DNA of 64,000 nt from Amblyomma americanum (GCF_052857255.1 NC_135500.1:165970683-166034682), one strand, 5' to 3'; numbered from the stretch's first letter, positions 35,232 to 48,200 are shown. Program-made: numbers and translations. The notes: generated by a model from the sequence alone, not told the origin.

Positions 35232-38012
35232 CTTAGCTCTGGCCGTCCTGATAAGCTAGTTGTTCTAAATATTAACGCTCGCAGCATTGTTAAAAAACTT
35301 CCAGATTTACTGTCCCTTATTTCTGTTCACTCCCCCCATATTATTGGCATAACGGAGACTTGGCTGCATAGTGGAATTTATGACTCCGAATTCACCCCAC
35401 CAGGTTTTGTTACTGTGCGCTTAGACAGAAGTTGCAGTATCGGCGGCGGTGTGGCATTGCTTATCAGATCAGATTTACGATTCTCAGTTTTGCCTTCTCC
35501 CCCGGATACAGAATCCTTGTGGTGCAAAGTTTAGCTAAACAATTATAGTATTCTAATCAGTGTTATTTATCGTCCACCTGGCTCTTCCGTTGATGTCCTT
35601 CACGCTGTCGCAAATTTCATGACCAAGATCAACATTACTTCATCAAGATTTATCTGTTTGGGAGACTTCAACACTCCTGGCATCCACTGGCCATCGTTGT
35701 CTGCATTTGGTCGTGACATTACAATTTGTAAAGAACTAATAAACATTTCCTGATTGTTTGGACTAACTCAGGTTGTTTCTAGTGCTACTAGGCTGAATTC
35801 CATCCTCGACTTAGTTTTTCTAAACTCTACTTTGGCCCAAAATGATTTCTCTTGTGAAGTAATTGATGGGCTCTCAGACCATAAAGGCGTGTTAGTTTCA
35901 CTCTCTTGTCCAGTCTCCAAATCACCCTATTTGTTTACTACTTTTCCTGACTTCACTCGTGCTGACGACCATTCCATTATTGAGGTTTTAGCTGATCGTT
36001 TCGATACATTCTCTGCTTTCTCAGCAAGCCACGACGTAAATTTCCTTACTAATTACTTTGAATGTCTTGTCAAGGATTGTGTCCAACGCTTTGTTCCTAT
36101 TAAAACTAAGAAAAGAAATACTAATGTTCCTTGGATGACTCGAGACATTTTGCATTTATCTCGTCGCCTTCGTAGGCTAAGGCGTTCGAGAAGAAGCAAC
36201 GATCCCATAACCTTAGACAGATTTCACAAGGCAAAAAAAGAACTTAATCTTAAGTTGCGCATGGCCAAGGATTTCTTTTTTCGTGTCCACCTGCGCGATC
36301 TGTTAAGAACTAACCCCCGAAAATTTTGGTCATCCATCTTACCTCGTGACACTTCATCCACTTCGTTCAGATTAGATAATGACGTCATCAGTGAGCCTGC
36401 TGTAATATCTGATGCTTTCAACAAATATTTTCACTCGGTGTTCGTTCCGGATAACAACGTCATTCCGCCACTCACTAATACAATTTCTTCTCCAGCAATC
36501 AGTGATGCTGTCATAAACACTGATGGCATCCTAAATCTTGTATTAAACCTCGACGTTAAGAAATGTACCGGCCCAGATGGAATACATAATGCGTTCCTGG
36601 TTCGTTACTCCATGTGGTCTTCGAAATATCTGACCATCATATTCAACAAGTCCTTATCATCCGCTACAGTTCCTTCTTCTTGGAAATTAGCCAAAGTGCT
36701 CCCTCTTTTCAAGTCTGGTGATAGACAGTGCTTGTCGAACTACAGACCGATTTCATTGACATCACAGTCATGCAAAATGTTGGAACACATCATTCATAAA
36801 CACATCATGCTTTTTCTTGAATCCAATAATTTGCTATCTAACTTTCAGCATGGGTTTAGGCGCGGTTTTAGTACGGTAACACAATTAGGAGAATTTGCTC
36901 ATGATATATTACATAACCTCGATGTCGGTAACCAAGTTGAAGCCATTTTTATAGACTTCTCGAAAGCATTCGATACTGTTCTACATTCCAAGCTTCTTGC
37001 TAAACTAAATGCTATACTAAACAATCCTCACTTGGTTGATTGGATTTCTAGCTTTCTCTCATCTCGTTCCCAGTTCGTATCCTATAATTCTTCTCATTCT
37101 ACTGCTGTTGATGTAACGTCAGGTGTGCCTCAAGGCTCCGTCCTTGGACCACTACTCTTTTTAATATATATAAATGACTTGCCGCATAACATTTCTTCTA
37201 ACATTCGTCTTTACGCTGATGACTGCGTTTTATACGAAGTAATAAATGGCCCTAATGATCATCGTCACCTCCAAGAGTCATTTGCTATGTTTTGTAGTTG
37301 GTGTAGTACCTGGCAAATGAGAATTAATTTCGACAAAACCCGTCCTCATGTCTTTTTGTAACAAATATTCCGTTTCCCATTTTAGTTACTCTTTCAATGG
37401 TCGTGTGGTGGATAGGGTCTCGCAGTACAAATATCTTGGTGTCATATTCACGCATAACATGTCTTGGTCTAAACACATTGATTACGTATGTAATAAAGCA
37501 CTAAAAAAACAAGGTTATCTACGACGCACGCTACCCAATTCACCAAAAGACACAGAGCTACTGTTGTATAAATCTCTAATCCGCCCTGTTCTTGATTACG
37601 CAGCTGTAGTGTGGAACCCGTACAAGCAATTCGAAATTAACATGTAGAAGCAGTCCAGAAGAAAGCTGTGCGTTTTATATGTCATCGTTCTGGTCGCGAT
37701 TTCTCACCCTCTTCTACACTTCTCTCATTGAATTTAACCACGCTGTCTGTCCATCGCCACACTGAATCATTAAAATTCTTACATTGTGTCGTCAATTCCT
37801 CAATAAGGCTGTCAGCTAACCACTACATTAACTTTGCACCATTATCATCTACAAGAAGTCATCACGAGCTTAATTTGATACCGTATTTTGCGCATGCTAA
37901 TTTGTTCAAATTCAGTTTTTTTCCCCGTTCAATAGAAGCCTGGAATTCTCTACCCGGGTCCATTCGTTTTTGTCCATTTCAAAACTTTGTAACTGCCGTT
38001 GAAGACGCATAA
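35232..38012 (+). pseudogene. LINE ORF2: APE endonuclease plus reverse transcriptase (2 stops, 2 frameshifts)
   Basis: About 925 codons. Endonuclease motifs occur in order: LNINARS (about 35,265), ITETWL, IYRPPG, LGDFN and SDHKG (about 35,875). RT blocks follow: NYRPISLTSQ, motif A FIDFSKAFD, motif B SGVPQGSVLGP, and the catalytic YADD at 37,212-37,223. The frame breaks at TAG 35,532-35,534 and TGA 35,751-35,753. It gains a base in a CCC run at about 37,340, and loses one at about 37,640, where INM-stop replaces an expected IN-x-VEAVQKKA reading. The C-terminal part (37,650-38,012) has the EAWNSLPG block. There is no ATG near its start: the frame follows ORF1's TGA directly. Product: target-primed reverse transcription enzyme; this copy cannot make it whole. 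Confidence 0.93.
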
Positions 38013-38186
38013 TAGCTGTGTATTCTTACCCTGTCGTTAACAGTTCCTTTCTTGTTTGATATTTCATTTGTGATTTTAACTTTTTGTAGTGCTCACTTTG
38101 TACATTTTGTTGCATTTTGTTTCCTTGCATTTTTGTGTTTTCCCACTCCTGCCATAGCGCATATAATTGCGCTGCAGTATGTATAT

Positions 38187-38187
38187 A

Positions 38188-38274
<87 letters not shown>

Positions 38275-38275
38275 A
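38187..38275 (+). repeat. (TAAA)n tail of the LINE
   Basis: About 22 TAAA units, following a 3' UTR of about 170 bp, mark the 3' end of the LINE. Tails of short tandem units are characteristic of CR1/L2-type elements. The run is almost perfect, which fits a fairly recent insertion or later microsatellite growth. The strand is that of the LINE. Confidence 0.95.
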
Positions 38276-40743
38276 GAGGCCGACTTGTGGCTCAACTGTT
38301 TTCAGGTTGTCACAGTTACAGATGTTATGGTCCTGTACCTTTATCATTATTGTAAAAACGATGTTGTCTTGGAGAAAATGCTCGCAGACTCTTTTAGAGG
38401 CCAGAAAACATAAGCCTTTGAGTTTCGATACCTAATCATACCACTGCACGGGTATGCGAGTCTGGGTTCACCGTTATCGATGGTGATTCTTGTTGAGTCG
38501 TTCCAGCTCACCTTTCACCGCTACCGGTCGTAGCTTGCGTCAAATGAGATCATCATATATTCGATGATTAAGGCGCGAAAAATGTAGACAAGAGAGTGGT
38601 TAAAACTTAACTCAGACAAAACAAGAAACGTGAAAATGTTTTATTTTCAAGTGATCAGCCAAATTACTCCCAGTGGGCGCATTTCAAGATTAAACAAGAC
38701 TGCAGAAGTTGCAAGGAGAGCTGTGTACGAGATATGTACACGCAATACTGTGAGCAGTGAAAGCTAAGAAGCGCTAAGATGTACGTCTTCACTCATATTT
38801 CTTTTTATTGTCGCAGCATTCAAGATGTTACACAACAGCCTCAGCGCGCTTGCTTATTCCAAGCGTAGTGCTGATACTTGTTGACTATTTAGGAGCAATT
38901 TCAATTAAACTGTAGCACAAACTACGTGTTTTTTCGGCACTAATTATACAAGATGCGGCTTATTTATTGTGAGGTAGTTGTATTGCTCAGACGCTTTGCC
39001 CCATTGAGCTTTGTCGGAGGTAAATGGTGCTGTCCCCTGAAAAACCCGTTTGGTGGCAACTGATGAACAGTGTGATTAACAAGCGCTTAATGAGCCTCCC
39101 CAATAACCGGAACCTTCTTCTTGGCCATTCACGTGTCACCATTAGAGGGAAGTGTGCATAATAAATAGCAAGCCTCAATTACGCTTGAAGCATTCAGAGA
39201 CGTGGCTGTGTAAAGGCTCTCGCCACAGCTGGTGATCGCAATTTAGTTTCCGCGCTATTCATTCAACGGCATCAAAGGACCCGGCCTGAACATGAAATCG
39301 CAGCAGCTCCACAATGCATGACCACAAGTTTTATTTTAAAATTTTTTTGCTCTTTAGACAAGGCAATCAGCGCCTCTAACTATCGTTGGGGAGCAGCGCT
39401 TAGTTGTTTTGCGAGAAAGGCGCAAAATAAAACAAAACTACCCTACTTCGTTTCCGCCAATCTTCAATCTGTTTTTTTTTAGTGAAAAAGTTACCTCTAC
39501 AAGCTTCATGCTCACAGACTTAGAAAAATCACTCACATACTACAACTTGGTCACCCCTAGGCTCACAAGAGTAACGCCTAGCTTTCAGTGAACAATTGCA
39601 GCGGTTTGTATTGGTCATGCACCCAGGAGTGGGCCATTTCTTAGCGACCGTGGGAGAATGGTAAGCGATATTGAGGCCATTGCTTGAAGTCGGGTGAATA
39701 TCGAAAGCTCTCCTGGGCAGCTAAGCATATTGTCGCGAGAAGTTATGCTTTACCTGGTGAAATTAAGACTTTACTTTCCCTTAAAAGGAAGGAGCTGAGC
39801 GCACACACTGCTGTGTCTTTGAGAAACTTTGGCGTATGAAGCACCACTTCGTGATACTAAATGCGAACATTACGAAAAATTTAAAAGAATGCAATAACAT
39901 GTGAGGTCGCAAGAAAGTTTGCTGTCCGCTCAAAAAAACATTTTTCATGCAAATCTCGAGAATCCAACTTACCATGAACACATCCACAAGACCTTTTGCC
40001 TAGAGTAAGTAATATTGCTTGCTGAATGCTCGAATTATCTTGAAGAACTAAGACAATTGTTGAAATGTTTGTTTAGAATGGCAATGATGGTAGCGAGGAA
40101 CAAAGGCTGAACCTCTGAGAACGCACCTACTTGTATTGAATGTGAATCTTTTCTTTCTTCAAGACAATAAATATTTAGAGATATAGCGCTGCCTTCATGT
40201 TTAGTGTACAGCACCTGCTGGTGACTTCGCATCCCACGAGGAGCGGACGTTTTGATGTGCCTGAGATGCATTTCTGGTGTTGTTTAATACCATGTTGGCT
40301 AGCCATACAAAAAAAAAGAATTGAGTTTAGTGCTGAATGGGTGACCGATTCACTGAATTGAGCGCGAACAGATAGCGGACAAGTAATGAAAGCACCTTAA
40401 TGTACTACCAGAGAAAGGTACCACACAAATAATGTGGTCGACTTCATTTAAATTATGTATAAAGATTTGCTTCTCTTCTTCGTTGTTTAGTATTCAAGAT
40501 AGAAACCAGCCAACTTTTAACAGTTTTTTTTCGCTTGAGTAAACGCTCTTTATACATGTTATGAAGAACTGTTTTGCTTACATAAACGATCTATTCTGCC
40601 CCACGGCATTTAAAGACCAAGGTTAGAAAATGTATTATCTGGAGCAGCTCAGAAGGCGCCGTCGTTGTGGCAGAAATGTTTTAAGAAAAAGAAATTCAAA
40701 CAAGGTGAAAGAAAAAAAAAAGGCGTAGCCTTACTCGGCTACA
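38276..40743. other. No recognised gene
   Basis: AT-rich sequence downstream of the LINE with frames under 90 codons. No repeat family or RNA gene recognised. It ends in a purine-rich run (about 40,700-40,722) just before the GC-richer pseudogene. Confidence 0.35.
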
Positions 40744-41272
40744 ATGGCTGAAAGACTAGTTCCCCCAAGAGTGGATAACACGCTGCCGTCCCGCGAAATC
40801 GTGCCTTCCTCGCCGTCTCAAATCCCCAGAGGTGCAGTGGTGCGAGCCGTGGAAGCCCAAGCTGCCAGTGGCGTGGGCTGCACCACAGCTTGCACCGTCT
40901 GCGCAAACGTCCTCATCGTCACTGCCTGCGCGGTGCTGTGGCCTTCTGGTACGGAGACCTGAGCGACCCGGGATTGTTCTTCCGCTAGGTCCTCGGCATC
41001 GGGAGAAGCGCATTAGACTCCAATGAAACGATGCTGCCTGCGACCAACCGCGAAGTGACCGTGCCGCGAACTCGTTTGCCGGACGACGGGAACAAAAGCG
41101 AAGATGGCTCAGACTCACTGAGCGTCAATTCACCATTGAAAGACTTCACTGACGGTTCTGTCACATGGTTTACGGACCAAAATGCTACCGACGATTTGCG
41201 GCTTTCTGCTGCTCTCTGAGCTGTCTTGCGCAGGAAAATTACTGCGACGACTCCGTCATTTACGTAGAAGAG
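40744..41272 (+). pseudogene. Broken gene copy, N-terminus of a probable single-pass membrane protein
   Basis: A GC-richer island in AT-rich surroundings. From ATG 40,744 (context ACAATGG) it reads a Pro/Ser/Arg-rich segment of about 35 residues. A hydrophobic helix follows (about residues 44-66, CTTACTVCANVLIVTACAVLW) and looks like a type II signal anchor. A shift at about 40,945 continues the sense as FWYGDLSDPGLFFR, then TAG, then VLGIGRSALDSNETMLPATN. A long acidic/Ser-Thr stretch leads to a TGA at about 41,218, past which the frame stays readable. The pattern of short cytosolic tail, anchor and glycosylatable stalk (NET, NKS, NAT sites) fits ectoenzymes such as M13 peptidases, but no catalytic domain is present. 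One frameshift and two nonsense codons favour a dead copy. Confidence 0.45.
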
Positions 41273-41744
41273 ACGTAGTGTTGTACTCCTCTTTTTCATT
41301 CATTTCAACTCTGCTTGCAGACTTAAATGTACGACTCAGTAATCCGAGATGTTGAAACACGGACTGCCTAAGCGACGTGCAAAGTTTGACTAAAATACAA
41401 AGTATGGTAACCTAAACTGGAGTACGTCTTTGCCCACAACCTGGGGAAACAATATTTTTGGTTATTTTATAAATACAATCTAGTTGTATAATATTAATGC
41501 AGTGATCAGCTGCAGGGATTAAAGCTAATAAACCACACCTGTAGCTCAGTTTAAACTTTCATGGTGGCTAGACCGATGGAATGTTTCGTTCTCAATAAGA
41601 AGCAAACAACAAATATTGGAATTCGTGTTGCCATAATTGCTTCAGCCCGCAACCATCGTCGCGCAAGCGCCTTTCTCTATTTCATTGATCTTGTGCACGA
41701 TATTGCATCTCAGTTTTTAAACAATTTTTAAAAGTACGCTTTTT
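41273..41744. other. No recognised gene
   Basis: AT-rich sequence between the pseudogene and the MITE. A possible splice-acceptor-like pyrimidine tract ending in CAG occurs at about 41,320, but no exon is evident after it. Confidence 0.35.
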
Positions 41745-42268
41745 GAGCTAGAAGAGCGCGTTTTTCGGCATATCATTGTCAGCTGTGTAGCACTTCAGAA
41801 TACAGCTAAGATGTGTTAACTAGAGCCAACTTCCTAACTAATAATGTTAGACTCATTAATTATTGAGAGGCATGTAGCTAACCGTAATACGCATAAGACT
41901 TTAGAATTTCAAAAATGAAATTTGTTCTCGGCGCTGTGGCCCAACAAATTTTTGGCTATTTCGATGAGTTCCGTGCGCTGGAGAGGTTGCTTTGCCTGCA
42001 AGCTTCTCGAAATCGTTTATATATCGGCGCGATGTAGACAATATTTGTTGGGCCACAGCGCCGAGGGTAAGTGTGTTTTCAAGACTCTAAAACTGATATG
42101 GTGTTACTTACGGTGGGTTACACGCCTCTCAATAATTTAGAAGCCTAAAAGTAATAGTTAAAAAATAACTTTTCAGTATTAGTTAACCAGCTTGCTGCTT
42201 AGCACGTTTTAGCTTCATTCTTACGTACTGCACCGCTGACAGTGCTATGCCAAAAAAGCACTGTTCTA
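41745..42268 (+). mobile_element. Non-coding element with about 200-bp terminal inverted repeats, copy 2
   Basis: The left arm (41,745-41,950) and right arm (42,043-42,268) are inverted copies. The innermost 23 bp are perfect: CTCGGCGCTGTGGCCCAACA lies at the inner end of the left arm and its reverse complement begins the right arm. ATTATTGAGAGGC is also shared. The outer ends are TAGAAGAGCGC and, reverse-complemented, TAGAACAGTGC. The centre (about 41,951-42,042) matches the inverted centre of the 13.5-kb copy (TTTGCCTGCAAGCTT). There is no coding capacity. Both edges abut TA, so a TA target duplication as in Tc1/mariner-derived MITEs is possible. Confidence 0.85.
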
Positions 42269-45200
42269 TTTTTTTAAAACCTATTTTTGAAAATTGTGTA
42301 ACGTCTTAGGTGAAACACCCTGTGTAATGATTTTCAGCATTTTGCAATGCTCTTACTAAGGTGTCACCTTATTTCCATTCAGATAAAAAAAAAATGTTGG
42401 ACGCCAAGAGTTTCAGCCGAGGCGTGGGATGGAATGGTTGGACCCAGGGATAATAAATCAAAACGATAACTAGCACTCAAATTTTGTTGTATCGAACGCG
42501 GGGACGGCAGACCTATACGCTACTTTATGACACAAGCTAACTTGAGCCAGCCGTCAGTTGACTACGTGCTACTAACGCAAGAGTTCCATAGGCAAGAATG
42601 CTTAATTATTTATACATATGTTGAGCGTCCTCTGTCAGCGCAAAACCAGTGATGGGACCCAAGATCCGTCAAGCCAGGCCGCTAAATACTTCTGGTGCAA
42701 TGTAGCACTCTAAATTGCCGGAATTTATGAGCTCTCCGGAACACGCACCTGGAAATGAAAGTGTAGGTGCATTACGATGCACAAGAAAACCACTCTGAAC
42801 ATACATAAGGCCAAATATTTATTGAAGTCCTCATTTTCTGTTCCCCAATCTTGCTACGGTAGCTTGAAGTTATTATTCCGATCTATACTTCGCATTCAGT
42901 GCTGGTTTCTAATACTCCGTAAGATGCCTGTTTCTTGACGATGTAATGTTGCCGTGCCTATGAATTGCGTAAAAACGTTTTATATCACACGTTTGGTACA
43001 TCTCTAAAACATTATGATTTTACAATCCATCCAGCGCGCGCACTTCTTCTCGCATCCCTACCCGCATCGTCGTCTTCTGTAGTAGTAGTATTCCTTGCCA
43101 GCGACCAATCGTTCTGATAAATTCTTTCTCTCCTTGCTTTCCGTCTTTACTTGCTTCAACTTCTTGGGATCCTACCAGGATAACATTATGTTCTACCAAT
43201 GCTGCATGCCTCTAATGGCAGTGAAAGTCTATCATTCCATCGTAAAACATAACCTTAATGACGGTGTTTTAGGGGTATTGAAAGTCAGATTGAGGAAAAC
43301 CTAACCAAAGTTGAAGCAGAACTCCATATTCGTCTGTGCGCAACGCTTAGCTGTCCCAACGATAACGTTGTGCGGCCGCCGAATTGCGATGTAGAAGCCA
43401 CGAGGATAGATGGAGGAGCCAAGACAGTGTGTCAACTGAAGAAGCTGTAGTACGCGATTTGTTGTCAGATCAAATTACCTTCGCAGCCCAGCTAATCGGC
43501 CCAATATTGAAAATGTATTGGCAAAGGCTGGACCTACAAAGCACGAGAGTGGAACCAGCCATTTCCCAGCTCGCAGGCAACGAAGACGCTAGCGGGAAGA
43601 AACTGAACTTTATTTTCTTCCTTACCGAGGTTGGGTCATAAAATCGCCATGGTGGCGTTCAGAGTTCTGAGTTTTGTATTCAGGCCTCGTCTGGAAACGC
43701 AGAAACAACGCGACAGGCATCCCGCTACCATTCCAAATAAAATGGCCTATCATATTTGTCGTTTTGCAAAATTGCCGCAGCAGTGCGGTGTATCGCAAAA
43801 TTTTGAAAGAGTTCCGCGTAACGCATATAGCACTCTGAAATACCCGCTGTTCGTCATCCTACGAGCGTAGAAGAAGAAATGGCTTTGCTCTCTGTGGTTT
43901 GCCTTTGCGGTTTCTCACTGCAGTTTGACGCACGTGGATACATTCTCTCATTTTAGCTGTGAGGCGCTCATCGCGAATCGCTCACAGTACTGATAGCATG
44001 TTAACATGCCGTTCACTTCCGGTAGCGTTCATATTTCGTTCGCTTAGTCGCTTCCGTATTGGGGCTCGCAACACCAGATTCGGACGCACCAGAAGCTTCA
44101 TCTCTCGTTCGATGGGCTTTTCTCACTGCATTTCGTCTCGGTGTCACACGTGTCCTTTGCGTCTTCGCCGGTGTCATTTGCGCTGCGTAAGAAAAAGCAA
44201 ACAAACAATAATGCGGACGCGACAGCGCTAAACGCTTAGCGCTCCTGGTGAAAATAGCATGACACGATGAGGCGTGCCTTATATTGGGTGGGCAAGATTC
44301 GTATGGCTTCATGACTGAAGCTCAATGTGAATAATCGCTACCTAGTTGTGGTGCAAACAACGCTTCCCAAGCTTTTTTTGTACTCGCAGCCACTTTCAAA
44401 GCGGCCATGTAGAGAAAACTTTGAGCGTTTTTTTGTTTTTTACTGCGTTATCACTATAGCCCGCATTCGTTTGTGTCAACAATATAATTCACACCAATTC
44501 TGATAACGCAGATTAGGCACATCACAGCGCATAAACGTCGCGTAGGCACATCAGATCGCGCAATATATCTACGAAAAAATGGCTGATTCTAAATTGTGAA
44601 ACGAAATAAACATTTTGTATCGTAAAATGTTTTAGTTTTCAAAGTTCTGAAGGCTGGGCATTTTTTGGTTAAAAGTAGCATCCCTAGCGCAGGCTTGTTT
44701 TATCATCCAACGAACTAGTTTAGCCGATAATTAATGCAATTCATCTATGCGACGGCGTACAGATTGGTTATTGTTTTCAGTTCAGTTTTTTTACACATAT
44801 TCAGAATTACTTTTTTATAACATACAGTCTGACGCTACACCTGGCACGAAGTTGCAGATACCTTTATGGTTCTTCATTGCTATCGCTGTCAAACGTGCCG
44901 GAGCCCGGCTTCTCATCATCCTCGTAAATGAAGCGACCTGGGGTTACATTCATTGCATTCAAGATTCTTGTCACTTCAGAAGTTTTATAATGTCCGAGGG
45001 CACCGCGCAACACGAATTAAGAATTAAAGAGCAAACTAGCTGCTTTGAAGCTCTTCTTAGACGTCCAGTCGTCGTCTCTTCACTGCCGGCGCTTTCCATC
45101 TAATCCGAGCACGTCTGATTCTCATGTAAATGGCAGAGGACTGCCCAGCCCAAGAAAATTTATATGACAGAAAACGTAGTTGGTCTTTACAGATTCGTAT

Positions 45201-48200
45201 TGCTGTGAGGTAGAATGGGAGATTGTTACAGATTCCTATTATCAAAATTATTGGCTTCAAAGTTAAGAGCACAGTACCTACGTGAGCACTACCATTATTG
45301 GTGGCCTAAATGAAGTGGACATGGCGAAAGTTGTCACTGGTGTGAGATCAGTGTGGATAACGAAGGGTAATGTAAAGTAATATTTGTGTTTAGAAGGACG
45401 CAACAAAAATTCCTTCATGGTAGGGCCCTTTATAATGAGTAATGTAAAGTGGCTATGCGTCATATAAAGCCTGATCTGAAAGAGAAAGGTCAGTTGTGAT
45501 AGAATAATGAGTTTTTTTTCCTGCTAAATCAGCATGACAAATCTGACAATTATGTAACAGAGAAAACATGCGCAGGTTATATGGTGCATCACTGCGCAGG
45601 CTGTTGGTGCAAACACAAATGTGTTTACAAGAGCACAAAAATATACTTAGGAAAGGAATAATTCTTATTTTCAACGGTTTCTTCTTTCTTGTCACGCTAA
45701 AGGCGAGTATTAAAACCCAAAAGAGGCAAGTGATCAATCTTCTTCCGACCAGCACAGCTAAGACAGCATAAGCTTACATTTTCGGGTAACCATTCAGCCC
45801 AAACAGAGAACTGCGCGCACATCGAAACTCATCCGTCATGTTTCATCACCATAATCGTGTTTTTGCATCTCCTCATTCTAATGATATTAGAGGGCCACTA
45901 CGAACTGCAGTGCACCGCTGCAGCGAAACTTCCCGCCGGATGGAATCAAGAAACCTTCCCAAAAAGAAAAAAAAAGAAGGAAAAAGCTGTGTGAGAGCAG
46001 GGGCCAGTGGTGACGACAAGATCATTGACACTAATTTTGGCTACCACTCATCGATTGCCCTCGTGTAAAGTTTGTTTTTTTTTTGTTGCTGACAGGAAGG
46101 GGCTGTCGCATTCACTTATGCAAACGAGAGGACCAGGTATTTCAATCCAGTAAAGGGAGAAAACAACGCGATAAGAGCCGACGGAGCTGTAGCATGAGCG
46201 TCTCGATAAAGTACTTTCGCGCGCCACTCTCGCCGAACAGCTGAGTGGACCGGGTGAAAGGACCGCTGCATACTTCGGGCCGCTTTCATCAGACCTTAGT
46301 GGACCACTCAGACGAGGTCAGGCATGCGTCGCAAGCGCTGCTTCTCTTTTGCGAACACTCGAGACTGCCATGAGCATTCTCGAGCAGTTACCATACGCAG
46401 TGGTGGGGGCCTTTGGCGTGGCAAAGCGCACTTTTTGAATTACTTATACAGCGTAAAATACGCTTACACTTTTAGTTTGTCTCAACCGGCTGGCCTTTTT
46501 TTTCATTTCTTATGTACTTGTGTGTTTTCTGTGTCTGATGTATGTGCGTGGACAATTTTGTGTACCTTTTCTTCCTTAGCCGCGTTTTGGATACCCAGCA
46601 GAGGCTAGTTGAGGCAACAAGTAGGCGTCTGCTCTTATTATGAGCAACAAATAGGAGGGCGCTCAAAAGAATCGAAGGAAACACGTACCGTTCAGTGCCT
46701 CTTGCATATAAGATGGACGGAGTCGGACAGCTAGTTGAAAGTCACGCTAGTTACATTCGGTCGAAGAGATTCTTGACTCGTCATCTCTTCCGACATGCAG
46801 TGACGCGCTACGCTTTGTGGGAAGTGCGAAAACGTGCATCAGACACTGACGGTCAAAGTAAAGATGATGCAGAAAAGCACTCTGAGGATTTTGAAGTTCT
46901 CGGAGATTTGTCGAGTTCTGGGGAGACCCCTGCTGTAGGAAACTCAAACTAGCAAAAACGTACAAATCATCAGTAGCACTAGAAATTCCTTGGTGGGCAC
47001 TGACTACAAGCAACACACACCTATCAAGCGCAAACACTCTGGTTACCATATAAAGCTATGCTACACTACATTCAATGCTTTCCTGAGCAACTCAGAGGTG
47101 CGAAGTACTTAGGTATTTTCCGAAGCCAATTATTTTTGCCCTAAGGCCCTTATAACGACGCAGGCCAGTTAAGCACCACTCCTTAAAACCACTTGTTCTC
47201 ATTAGACAGCTGCACGGATGCTCTTGACCTCTATTAAACCACTTTATGGTCTGCCCGAGTGACACACAAAGCAGCTGTCGAAGGAAGCAGACGCCTGATT
47301 ACTCGCACCATAAGGGTGCACCGTCCTAGCGACGACTTTTGCTCAGACTGTAGAACCGCTTCATTATTCAAAGCGTTTATTCATGTGCCGTATCCCTGAA
47401 GCAAGACAGCGTGCCTACAACGCCATAAACAATCCCGAGCATTTAGAAGGAGTGGTGCGTATTCATTCCACTTCGATTGATAGCTTCTATCGACAAAAAT
47501 TGTTCGGAGTGGCAAACAATCTATTAAAGCCGCGTGGCAGCGGCTGTTAGCGGAGAGCATTTAGAGGAACAAACGTAACAAACATTCGCACAAGCATATA
47601 GTTTTGTAAACTGGCTTAGAGGCGTTGCCTGCTTAGTGGAACAGTAGTGGAGGGTGTGTGCGTAAAAAATGCTAATGGGAAAATACATTAGCGTACGTAT
47701 GCAGTATTCATAATTTCGCCCTGCGGCCTTTGCACCCTTAGCTTCAAAGAAGGCGTCATTCAAGGAAGGCGTCCTTCTTCAGCCGCTTTCTTCAGCCGAA
47801 AAACCAGTATTTTAGGTTCTCGTCAGGGCGTTCGCTGGTAAGTATTGGGGATGTTGGCTTTCGTTATTACTGATCTTTCTTCTACCTTTCTTCTACCTCT
47901 TAACCTTTCTTCTACCCCTTAACTCGGCGCTCTTTTTGACTTATGCCCTCTAGCACTCCTAGGCCTAATGATGCGATGCAACAGCCCCGAGCATAGAAGA
48001 AACAGGTTTAGAACTTTGTCGCGGTGTTTTATGAAATTTCAGGTATCAAAAAGACAATTTACATTAAATTTACTAAGCTGTTCAGACCACTACATTTCAT
48101 GTGATGGTAGGTGTTCTTGCTCAAGTGGTTTGGACGGATCATTTCCTTAACTGGACGTCACTAATAAGTCTGCGTTTCTTTTTTTTCCTGAACGAGAGGC

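Larger units (their letters stand above)
32803..38275 (+). mobile_element. Near-full-length CR1/L2-like LINE with monomeric promoter array and 2A motif
   Basis: The parts run in order: four 336-bp 5' monomers plus a partial fifth, ORF1 (2A, coiled coil, RNA-binding), ORF2 (APE endonuclease, RT), a 3' UTR of about 170 bp, and a (TAAA)n tail. The tail of short tandem units and the EN-RT layout fit the CR1/L2 supergroup. The left boundary is exact: monomer homology starts at 32,803, one base past the position equivalent to the initiator A. ORF2 has two stops and two compensating frameshifts, so this copy is defective but recent enough that every catalytic motif survives. No clear target-site duplication was found, which is common in CR1/L2 elements. 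Confidence 0.93.

Noticed and set aside
32790..38290. Target-site duplication around the LINE
   Set aside because: Only trivial matches (for example GAGGC) occur on both sides, and not at the exact boundaries.
38026..38347. Minus-strand frames rich in Leu-Phe-Ile-Tyr
   Set aside because: Translation of the complement of the (TAAA)n tail.
40943..40989. A short intron explaining the frame break in the membrane-protein copy (acceptor-like TTCTTCCGCTAG)
   Set aside because: It would be only about 45 bp, there is no good donor, and the intervening bases continue a sensible protein reading in another frame.
46713..46952. 80-codon acidic frame starting at an ATG
   Set aside because: Somewhat protein-like composition, but no homologue recognised, no exon context and a size within chance range; mentioned only in the stretch description.
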